NCBI GenBank assembly: GCA_964510225.1
Contig: CAZEAN010000045.1
Coordinates: 1-44,982 of the forward strand
Origin: CAZEAN01 sp964510225
Lineage (GTDB): Bacteria; Planctomycetota; Planctomycetia; Isosphaerales; Isosphaeraceae
Direction: 5' to 3'
Length of the DNA stretch: 44,982 nucleotides
In this document: piece after piece, positions 1 through 7,120 of the stretch
Layout: every line of letters begins with the position of its first letter
Position numbering within the stretch: position 1 is the stretch's first letter
The notes under the pieces: model-generated
What the model was told of the DNA's origin: nothing
The model's database searches: none
The model's input: the letters and a program-made list of their open reading frames with translations, nothing else
Translations under genes and position numbers: made by a program

Positions 1-60
1 GATTCGAACCGGGGAATAGCGGATTTGCAATCCGCTGCCTTACCACTTGGCCACGGCGCC
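1..60 (-). tRNA. tRNA-Cys (anticodon GCA), truncated by window edge
   Basis: Read on the minus strand, the 5' end lies at position 60 and begins with acceptor strand GGCGCCG. A D-arm (GCC...GGC) and an anticodon stem GCGGA/TCCGC follow, enclosing loop TTGCAAA with anticodon GCA. The T-arm then begins (CCCGG, TTCGAAT). The last roughly 11-14 bases, including the 3' acceptor strand, lie beyond the left edge. The fold and anticodon identify a cysteine tRNA. Whether CCA is encoded cannot be seen. Confidence 0.93.
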
Positions 61-243
61 GGGTTCTAAACGAACAATAACCTTATTCGACCCGAACCGT
101 AAACGCAAGTCGCCACTGATCAGAGGAGTCAGGTGTTCAGCGTCGGAACCGATTCGGAGCCAAAAGATTCTGAGCGAGACAATTGATCTTAAGAAGGAAT
201 CCCAGAGAGCGTCACTGCCAGGTCGAAGCCAGTCATTCTCCCA

Positions 244-1266
244 TTAATCTATGTCAATCCAACGCTCTTGAAGATTCTGAAAGAACGGTTCGAGGTCAAC
301 ATTTCCGCCCGTCAGGATAACTCCGATTCGTTTCCCGGAAGCATCGGGGATCCGACCTGAGAACAAGGCAGCAATTGGAACGGCACATGAAGGTTCAATA
401 ATAATATTGAGCCGTTCCCAGATGAACCGCATCGCCTCCAAGATCTCAGTTTCGGTGACGGTTACAATCTGCTCAAGATACTTCTGCAGGACCACAAAGG
501 GGCGGACCCCAAGTGCCGTCCGCAATCCATCGGCAACGGTCGTTGGATCATCCGATGGTTGAATTTGATCTAGCTGAAGCGATCGCAGAGCATCATCGGC
601 GTTGGCTGGCTCGGTACCGATAAGACGAGTAGAGGGTGAGCGTCCCGCGACAGCGAGGCAAGTTCCCGCCATCAGCCCACCACCGCCAACTGGGGCGAGA
701 ATAATGTCAAATGGTCCGACTTGTTCCATGAACTCAAGCGCCGCGGTTCCAGCACCTGCGATCACGTTCCAATTGTCATAGGGGTGGATAAGACAATACC
801 CATGCTCTTTAATCAGTTGATCGACAGTCGACTCACGCGCCTCCAGGGTCGGCTCACAGAGGACCACTCGTGCACCGTAGCCTTCGGTTGCTGCTTTCTT
901 AATCGAAGGTGCTGTCCTGGGCATTACGACACACGTCGGGATTCCAGCGATCGAGCCGGCAAGACTGATCGCCTGGGCATGGTTGCCAGAGGAATGTGTT
1001 ACAACACCCCGAGTTCGTTCCTCCTGAGTTAATTGTAAGACAGCGTTGAGGGCACCTCGAAATTTGAAGGCTCCGACGCGCTGAAAGTTCTCAGACTTGA
1101 GAAAGATCGAGGCCCTCGAGCGTTGATCGAGTGCAGCACTGGTGAGGACAGGAGTCTGGTGTATGAGTGACCTAATCCGTTCCAATGCCCCTTGAATTGT
1201 GGTCAAGTCGACTGGGATCGAATTGGGCTCGGTGAACGCAGATGCCACAGGTTGCTCGCCGAACAA
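244..1266 (-). CDS. Threonine ammonia-lyase / serine racemase-like PLP enzyme
   Basis: This is a fold-type II PLP enzyme of 340 residues. The Schiff-base lysine is K68 in GAFKFRGA, the substrate/carboxylate loop SSGNHAQA lies near residues 92-99, and the glycine-rich phosphate loop GGGGLMAG spans about 194-201. The C-terminal LTGGNVD matches the family. The length fits the short form without the ACT regulatory domain of biosynthetic IlvA, so it may be a catabolic threonine dehydratase (threonine to 2-oxobutyrate) or a serine racemase/dehydratase. Sequence alone does not decide. The called start is TTG; an in-frame GTG at codon 7 is an alternative. It is the last gene of a same-strand series, 41 bp after the WD40 gene. 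It is cytoplasmic. Confidence 0.9.
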   Translation of the reverse strand: MFGEQPVASAFTEPNSIPVDLTTIQGALERIRSLIHQTPVLTSAALDQRSRASIFLKSENFQRVGAFKFRGALNAVLQLTQEERTRGVVTHSSGNHAQAISLAGSIAGIPTCVVMPRTAPSIKKAATEGYGARVVLCEPTLEARESTVDQLIKEHGYCLIHPYDNWNVIAGAGTAALEFMEQVGPFDIILAPVGGGGLMAGTCLAVAGRSPSTRLIGTEPANADDALRSLQLDQIQPSDDPTTVADGLRTALGVRPFVVLQKYLEQIVTVTETEILEAMRFIWERLNIIIEPSCAVPIAALFSGRIPDASGKRIGVILTGGNVDLEPFFQNLQERWIDID

Positions 1267-1307
1267 GGGAGTGGACGTAGGTTTGTGAATTTGTCCAAGC
1301 TCACCGA

Positions 1308-2294
1308 TTATGGATTGGAACGCAAGATCTTTGTCAATTCACCATACTGTCCGCCGACTGCAACATCGCCAGTTGCCGGATGGACTGCGAGTGCATAAGC
1401 CCAACCGGTCAGTGCTGGGTTCTCATCTGTGATTTGTACAGAGAGGGGATCAATCCACCGTACAATCCCATCGGCACAGCTCACAACAACCTCAGAGCCG
1501 TCCGGGAGCCATCTAAGATCTAATGGCTGGGACGGAAGCCGCACGAAACGGACCATTCGGCCGATGGATGGCTGCCAGAATCGGACGGTACGATCATCAC
1601 TCGCGGATGCAATCATCGCTAGGCCAGTTTCTCCGGGGCGGAGGCCAATCGCGTTGATCGACATGGTGTGGAGGTCGAGGCTCCGAATCAATTGATCGTT
1701 CGCAAGATCCCAAACTCGGAGGGTATGATCACGGCCTCCACTGAGAAGCAGAGAGTCATCCGAGATCCATGCGACTGATGAAACTCCGGCCGAGTGGCCT
1801 TCGAGTCGCTTGCTAATGCTTCCAGTTCTAGAGTCAACCAACGCTATACTGTGGTCAAGACTTGCCGAAATCAGTGTCTCATCATCAATCCAGAGGACAC
1901 CGAAGACGGAGTCCTCTTGAAGGCTTACTGATTCGAGAAGCTCGCCAGAAGGCCATGAGAGGATCTCGATGATGCCTTCGACGCCTGGAACCCCACCAGA
2001 GACTGCGAGTTGGTCCCCAGAAGGTGCAAACGCCAAACGATGTATGTTTGGAATCCCGGATTCGATGACAGTATGCAACTTGAGTTCAGGCCAGGTATAT
2101 ACGAGGACTCCCTTCTGTGAGGTTGCAACTACCGATTGCAGATCGGGGCCAAAGGTCATCGCGGTGATCGGGGGCTCGGCAGCTCCTGTCTCCATACCGA
2201 AAAGAAGAAGGGCCCCAAGCGTCCCGAGTAGCCTGCGACCCAATCGGATCAGAAGAGCCATGTTCGATCTCAAGACAGGGAGGTGGTAAGACAC
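1308..2294 (-). CDS. Secreted WD40-repeat beta-propeller protein
   Basis: The 328-residue protein has a hydrophobic segment near residues 20-38 (LLGTLGALLLFG) followed by AAEPP, consistent with a signal peptide. WD40 repeats follow. The clearest repeats end in IALVD, LRVWD and VRFWQ, with preceding GHSAGVSSVAW and HTMSINAIGL blades. The called start is GTG; an in-frame ATG at 2261 (MALLIRLGRR) would give a cleaner signal peptide and may be the true start. The gene begins 19 bp after the DUF1501 gene, so the two are probably cotranscribed. WD40 genes often accompany PSCyt/DUF1501 pairs in planctomycetes. The ligand is unknown; a protein-protein scaffold outside the cytoplasm is inferred. Confidence 0.85.
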   Translation of the reverse strand: MSYHLPVLRSNMALLIRLGRRLLGTLGALLLFGMETGAAEPPITAMTFGPDLQSVVATSQKGVLVYTWPELKLHTVIESGIPNIHRLAFAPSGDQLAVSGGVPGVEGIIEILSWPSGELLESVSLQEDSVFGVLWIDDETLISASLDHSIALVDSRTGSISKRLEGHSAGVSSVAWISDDSLLLSGGRDHTLRVWDLANDQLIRSLDLHTMSINAIGLRPGETGLAMIASASDDRTVRFWQPSIGRMVRFVRLPSQPLDLRWLPDGSEVVVSCADGIVRWIDPLSVQITDENPALTGWAYALAVHPATGDVAVGGQYGELTKILRSNP

Positions 2295-2313
2295 AATGAG
2301 TGGAGAGCCTTAG

Positions 2314-3651
2314 TCAGGCAATCAATTCCTGTAGGACGCGAGCACCCTCAGGTGCAACACGTACTGGTCGGCCATCAGGAGTCTGTAGCTCCGTGAGAGG
2401 ATCGATCCCAAGCAACGTATAGATTGTCGAGGCAAGGTCTGCAGGTGTGACAGGAGCTTCGTTGGGGTATTCACCAAGACTGTTACTCTGACCAAGAATC
2501 TGGCCACCCTCAATCCCACCACCAGCGAGTGCGATACTAAAGACATTGGGCCAGTGATCTCGTCCCCCATTGGAGTTGATCTTTGGCGTCCGCCCAAATT
2601 CTCCCATCAAGACCACCAGGGTTTCATCGAGCAGTCCTCGGTCGCTCAAGTCTTCGATCAGGGTCGCGAAGGCCCGATCGAGTGCAGGGAGCTGTGCGTT
2701 CCGATCACCGGGATAGCGCTCTTTCAGTTGAAGTAGATTTGTGTGAGTGTCCCAACCTGTACTTGTTACCGTAACAAAGGGCACGCCACGTTCGATCAGC
2801 CGACGTGCCAAGAGGCAGCTTTGACCGATACTGTTGCCACCCTCTCTCCCGTATTGGTTTCGAAGTTGCTCATTTTCCTGGTTCAGATCGAAGGCTCGTT
2901 TCGCATCGGTTGAGGTGATGAGGTCGAAGGCACGATCGAGGTCGGGATTTAAGGGACCAGCGTCCGAAGTATCACGGACGCGGCTGAGGTCATCAATGAT
3001 GTTGACAAATTGGTGACGTCGTGAAAGACGACTGATGTCGAGACCGTTGGGGATGTCGAGGTCTTGGACCTTGAAATCACCTCGGCTCGGATTGCCACCA
3101 ATCGAAAAGGGTAGGGTAGTCGTTGGTAAGTAGCCGTTCCCCTTGAGATTGGCCGTAAACTGAGGCACTGCGATGTTGGCTGGTAGGACTCCCGCACGCT
3201 CGCGTAAGTGTGCAACGGTTGCACCGAATGAGGGGTAATCGAGTGCTGGAGTAGGCTTGTAACCCGTGAGCAGGTAATGAGTCCCTAAGTTATGTTCTCC
3301 GAGCGGTGAAGTCATCGACCTAATCACAGCGATTTTGCCAAGAATCTTCGAGGTCCGGGAGAGACACTCCCCAACCCTCACCCCAGGAATCGCCGTAGCA
3401 ATGGAGTCCAAGGGTCCGCGGACTTCCTCGGGCGAATCTGGTTTGGGGTCAAGAGTCTCAAGATGAGTCGGTCCGCCATCGAGCCAGATCAGGATACAAG
3501 AACGGGCCTTGACAGCTTGAGACGACGCCCCTGCAACACGTCTCGCTTGAAAGAAATGACCAAGCCCGAGGCCAAATGCAGTTAGACCACCGACACGGAG
3601 GCAGTCACGTCGGGTGATCCCATCACAGCGCGATTTATAGTCCACGATCAT
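2314..3651 (-). CDS. DUF1501 family protein with Tat signal
   Basis: The 445-residue protein starts with a twin-arginine signal (TRRDCLRVGG followed by AFGLGLGHFF), so it is likely exported folded. The body shows DUF1501 hallmarks: ILIWLDGGPTHLETLDPKP near residues 53-71, GTHYLLTGY, GWDTH, MGEFGRTP and GRDHWPN. This family is considered related to the alkaline phosphatase/sulfatase fold, and these Asp/His/Glu motifs are probably metal ligands. Its real substrate is not known. The gene follows the DUF1549/DUF1553 gene by 30 bp on the same strand, the standard pairing for these families. A second DUF1501 gene lies at 31109-32554; both end in a closely similar RV(L/V)QELIA tail. Confidence 0.92.
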   Translation of the reverse strand: MIVDYKSRCDGITRRDCLRVGGLTAFGLGLGHFFQARRVAGASSQAVKARSCILIWLDGGPTHLETLDPKPDSPEEVRGPLDSIATAIPGVRVGECLSRTSKILGKIAVIRSMTSPLGEHNLGTHYLLTGYKPTPALDYPSFGATVAHLRERAGVLPANIAVPQFTANLKGNGYLPTTTLPFSIGGNPSRGDFKVQDLDIPNGLDISRLSRRHQFVNIIDDLSRVRDTSDAGPLNPDLDRAFDLITSTDAKRAFDLNQENEQLRNQYGREGGNSIGQSCLLARRLIERGVPFVTVTSTGWDTHTNLLQLKERYPGDRNAQLPALDRAFATLIEDLSDRGLLDETLVVLMGEFGRTPKINSNGGRDHWPNVFSIALAGGGIEGGQILGQSNSLGEYPNEAPVTPADLASTIYTLLGIDPLTELQTPDGRPVRVAPEGARVLQELIA

Positions 3652-3681
3652 GTTCCTGCGTTGGTGTATTGCTTCACGTAG

Positions 3682-5853
3682 TTAGTCATTTCGACCAAAC
3701 TCTGTTGATGCCAGGAGACCCCAAATGATGTCTTCGAGAACCGCTCGTTGTTCCGTCTTGGATTGTGCCGTACAAACTTGCTCGCTCCAGTACACACGCT
3801 CACGATCATTGAGATGTCGACTAAATGCCGCTGTGTAAAACTGATCAACAATCTCAAGCGGAGGGATACCGGACTGGAGGAGTTGGTCGAGTCGACTACC
3901 CGCTGTACCGATTCGATCGTTAAGCAACCGGCCATTGAAGAGATGGAGAGATCGCGGTAGACCTGGAGTTGTGTTTGTTGCCCCTTCACAAGATGTTTCG
4001 CGGTCACAACGGCCCAAGACATCGAGCGAGCGAGAGGCTACTTCCGGGTCGACAAGTGTCACGGCGCGGGTACCAAGGGTAGTTTCACCGTATGGTTCAG
4101 TGACTCCCAGGACATCCGTAAACGCATCAGCTAAGACTTCGGGTTCGAGCGGTCGCTTCAAGGCGTGAGAGTAAAACTGGACGTCGGTACGATTCTCTGG
4201 TGTCGTAAGACTACTCCGACTGTAAGTCGAACTGGTGGCAATGACCCGAAGGGTGTGTTGCAGCTGGTAGTCGTGCTCGATGAAGTCGGCAGCGAGTTGC
4301 TCGAGTAACTCCGGATGTGTAGGCGGATTTGTTGCGCGAAAGTCGTCGACTGGTTCCACCAATCCTCGACCCATCAGATGACGCCACAAACGGTTCACGA
4401 TTGCCTTGGCGAAGTACGGATTATCGACCGAGGTTAACCAATTGGTCAATTCGAGACGCTCATCACCTGGCTCGGACTGAATGAAGCGGTCACCGGGGAT
4501 CCGAGGCGTTGCAGGTTCGAGGGTCGCAGGATGGATGACGTTGCCGCTCGGATTTGCCTCAATCACTCGACTACGCTTGACCTTGGCAAAAATCGCGGCG
4601 AGTCCGTGGTAATCGTCCTGAGTCCAGCGATCAAGCGGATGGTCATGACAGTTCGCGCATCGGAGCCGAGTTCCTAGGAAGAGTTCACTGACGAATTCAG
4701 CTTGCTCCCTCGGTCCATTTACCGACCGATAGAAATTCGGAGGGCCATGGGTATGGGTATCGCCATCCGCCAAGAGAACCGTCCGCACGAGTTCGTGATA
4801 TCCAGTCTCTTGCTCCACTTGATTCCGTAGCCACGCATAGTAGACCGGAGCACCCTCGGGATCGCCTTGTTGTGGACGGACACGAAAGAGCTTGGCGAGC
4901 TGGTAAGTCCAGTAGATGTCGAAATCGTCCGACTCCAGCAACCTCTCGACGAGATCCTGGCGCTTGGTAGGACTCGGGTCATTGAGGAAAACATCGACGA
5001 CATTGGGAGCAGGGAGCTTTCCAGTGAGATCGAGGGTAACTCGACGGAGAAAGCCGCTGTCATCGACCGTTGGTGAAGGAGGAATCCGTAAGGTTTTGAG
5101 TGTTCTCAAGACCTCAACGTCGATAAAGTTGTGTCGTGGGATGTCATCAAGTGCGAGTGGCTCCGCTGAAAGCGGAACGATCAACTCAATAGGGTTGACA
5201 TACTCCAAATAACGAGCAATAAGGAGGTGACGCCCGGGCCGATTAACTTGAGCCCGAGCATTCCGCTGATCGATGGTGATCGCGGATGGATCCTCGGCCT
5301 TGAAAACTGTCCATCGTGTCACATCGAGCGCCGTACCATCCCTGTAGTAAGCAACGGCACGTAGAGGAATCGACTCATTAGTCGAGTTTCCGTTGTACGA
5401 GTCCGGGCTAATTTCAAGTCGCTCCAGGGTCCGACGCGAGCCGGCCTCTGCTCCCTGACGAATCCAGTTTCGAAGAATCAATGCACTCTCCGATTCCGCA
5501 TCGAAGAGCAAACCACCCCCGTGCTTCAATCCTAACGTGGGCTTCTCGAGTAGGAGGCTGTCGGACGGGTAGACGAGATTGACCCGTCGCCCCTCGAGTT
5601 GTTGGACAATCGCTTCGTGGTCGGCATTGGGGTTGCCACCATAGAGTGAGAGTTTGAATCCACCCCGTCCTACTGCAGCACCATGACAAGCCCCGGCATT
5701 ACAACCGTGTTTGGTAAAGAGCGGCATCACATCATTTTCGAAGTCGATGGTAGGTGAGCTATCAAGACCTGTCGTTGTCGATGCACCCATCGTGCTCGGA
5801 ACTGACTGAGAGCTTATGAGTAGAATGATTAGGGGGACAACAAGATGATTCAT
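3682..5853 (-). CDS. DUF1549/DUF1553 planctomycete cytochrome-like protein
   Basis: The 723-residue protein begins with a signal peptide (about residues 1-24, VVPLIILLISSQS). An N-terminal segment carries GCNAGACHG, a CX4CH arrangement rather than the usual heme motif CXXCH. The DUF1549 domain (about 230-440) includes LRRVTLDLTGKLP and a standard CANCH motif in LRCANCHDHPLDRW. The C-terminal DUF1553 domain includes VNRLWRHLMGRGLVEP and HPELLEQLA. It probably acts outside the cytoplasm with the downstream DUF1501 protein. Heme binding is inferred from motif and family name (PSCyt2/PSD1), not shown. It is shorter than the 1045-residue relative at 32585-35722, lacking that protein's PSCyt1 domain and inserted sandwich domain. 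Confidence 0.93.
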   Translation of the reverse strand: MNHLVVPLIILLISSQSVPSTMGASTTTGLDSSPTIDFENDVMPLFTKHGCNAGACHGAAVGRGGFKLSLYGGNPNADHEAIVQQLEGRRVNLVYPSDSLLLEKPTLGLKHGGGLLFDAESESALILRNWIRQGAEAGSRRTLERLEISPDSYNGNSTNESIPLRAVAYYRDGTALDVTRWTVFKAEDPSAITIDQRNARAQVNRPGRHLLIARYLEYVNPIELIVPLSAEPLALDDIPRHNFIDVEVLRTLKTLRIPPSPTVDDSGFLRRVTLDLTGKLPAPNVVDVFLNDPSPTKRQDLVERLLESDDFDIYWTYQLAKLFRVRPQQGDPEGAPVYYAWLRNQVEQETGYHELVRTVLLADGDTHTHGPPNFYRSVNGPREQAEFVSELFLGTRLRCANCHDHPLDRWTQDDYHGLAAIFAKVKRSRVIEANPSGNVIHPATLEPATPRIPGDRFIQSEPGDERLELTNWLTSVDNPYFAKAIVNRLWRHLMGRGLVEPVDDFRATNPPTHPELLEQLAADFIEHDYQLQHTLRVIATSSTYSRSSLTTPENRTDVQFYSHALKRPLEPEVLADAFTDVLGVTEPYGETTLGTRAVTLVDPEVASRSLDVLGRCDRETSCEGATNTTPGLPRSLHLFNGRLLNDRIGTAGSRLDQLLQSGIPPLEIVDQFYTAAFSRHLNDRERVYWSEQVCTAQSKTEQRAVLEDIIWGLLASTEFGRND

Positions 5854-6089
5854 TGAGTAACGCTCCGATCGACCTTGAGTCCATTATTGTAGCCACTGTA
5901 CCAAAGTCGATCAGCCGTGGCGATCAGTACTCTGTGCGTTGGTAGGTTCTCGACGTTTGTTCGACGTAGTTGACCTCGTACTTCATCGGTAGACAGTAAT
6001 TCAAGGATTGCTGGGAAGGTTGAGTGTCGACTACTTTTTCTTGGTTTTCTTGTCGTTCGATAGGTCTGATTGTGAGGGAAAGGCTGCAT
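5850..6089 (-). CDS. Doubtful small ORF coupled to the DUF1549 gene
   Basis: This 79-codon frame ends in TGA overlapping the ATG of the downstream DUF1549/DUF1553 gene (ATGA). That arrangement is common in translationally coupled genes. Its first 20 codons overlap the 3' end of the gene at 6031-6933 in another frame. The C-terminal half (RVLIATADRLWYSGYNNG) looks protein-like, but no family is recognised and no good internal start is visible. It may be chance, or a remnant of a coding sequence in the otherwise empty 5854-6030 gap. Confidence 0.15.
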   Translation of the reverse strand: MQPFPHNQTYRTTRKPRKSSRHSTFPAILELLSTDEVRGQLRRTNVENLPTHRVLIATADRLWYSGYNNGLKVDRSVTQ

Positions 6090-6933
6090 CGTACAACTCA
6101 GTTGCCTCTCTCAGAGTGATTTTGCCCGCCTTGATCAAGACCGAAAGACGTTCCTTGAGGGCACGCTGAGGGCCGGTAAGCCCATCGCCCTTCATCATCA
6201 TTTGCCCACTTGTTGCAGCCCCTTCCGTGAACCAACCGCTTGCAATCTCACGGTCGACTCCGACTACCTCAGCCAACGCACCTAAGACGTGGGGATCTGT
6301 ATAAAACGACATTCCTTGAGGAAACGCGAAGTTCTGGGTAACGACACCATCCTTCGCAAAAATCAATGTTTGTGAGACTTTACGGTTTAAGCCATAGACC
6401 CCTGGTCCATCGCGGCCATTTTGCGAAATCCCGATGAAATCGGTTCGCTTCAAGAACTGGTCATCATATTCTTGGCCGATTACTCGGGCAATCTGAGCAG
6501 GATCATCACCAAGAAAGACGACAGAGACATGAAGACCAGACTCAGCAGACCTCGAAGCAATTGATGTCCAAGTTGTTAAGCCAAAGACTCCCTTGATTCC
6601 AACAAGACCCTCATCCATTAACACTAATACCAGGGGCTTTCCCTCAGCAACTTCGACCGCGTCGATGACACGCCCCTCTGTTTCACCCATAAGACTCAGT
6701 GCTGCGAGTGGAGGGAGCCGTTCGCCGCGTTGCGGTCCTGAGAAGAGCCTGTCATTCCCAGCGAGATCAAAGGCCAGAGGATCCTTAACACGGACAATAA
6801 TTGGGGCCCCATATCCAGGTTTCTCCGTACCCTTCTTGACGTCCTCCTTCTTGGACTGGCCGTGAGCCAGTTCTAAGTTGAGTAAGAGCGCGACCAACAT
6901 CACGAACGGTATTCTCTTAGAGCTTTCTGTCAT
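6031..6933 (-). CDS. Secreted protein with thioredoxin-like features, no cysteines
   Basis: The 300-residue protein has a signal peptide (KRIPFVMLVALLLNLELAHG) and a lysine-rich C-terminus (NDKKTKKK). The middle part looks like a redoxin-type alpha/beta fold: GKPLVLVLMDEG, then VSVVFLGDDPAQIARVIG, YGLNRKVSQTLIFAKDG and VTQNFAF. The complete translation contains no cysteine, so it cannot work as a thiol reductase or peroxidase. It is the first gene of the minus-strand series and divergent from the prolyl oligopeptidase. The fold call is tentative, resting on hydrophobic pattern and the order of strands. A lineage-specific secreted protein of unknown role is the safest reading. Confidence 0.7.
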   Translation of the reverse strand: MTESSKRIPFVMLVALLLNLELAHGQSKKEDVKKGTEKPGYGAPIIVRVKDPLAFDLAGNDRLFSGPQRGERLPPLAALSLMGETEGRVIDAVEVAEGKPLVLVLMDEGLVGIKGVFGLTTWTSIASRSAESGLHVSVVFLGDDPAQIARVIGQEYDDQFLKRTDFIGISQNGRDGPGVYGLNRKVSQTLIFAKDGVVTQNFAFPQGMSFYTDPHVLGALAEVVGVDREIASGWFTEGAATSGQMMMKGDGLTGPQRALKERLSVLIKAGKITLREATELYDAAFPSQSDLSNDKKTKKK

Positions 6934-7041
6934 CGGATCAGATCTCGTGAAGGTAAAACGAGGATTGCGAGTGATCGAGGAGAAGCGACGCCAACATTAT
7001 CATCTAAGATCGACCTCTTGGCGACCTGCGGATCAGATCCG
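6934..7041. repeat. Two CGGATCAGATC copies, one a perfect palindrome
   Basis: The divergent intergenic region between the minus gene starting at 6933 and the plus gene starting at 7121 holds CGGATCAGATCT at 6934-6945. It also holds the 13-bp perfect palindrome CGGATCAGATCCG at 7029-7041. Two copies of the same 11-mer 95 bp apart between divergent genes could be operator sites for a shared regulator. No regulator is identified. Confidence 0.35.
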
Positions 7042-7120
7042 TAGACTGTCGTTTTGGATCGCGTTCGATCTTGCCCGAGACGGAGTTAGCACCTCGACAT
7101 CATCAGAGGACTCTTCAAGC

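Noticed and set aside
47..247. Small plus-strand ORF beside the tRNA
   Set aside because: It overlaps the tRNA on the opposite strand, has no protein-like features and no ribosome binding site.
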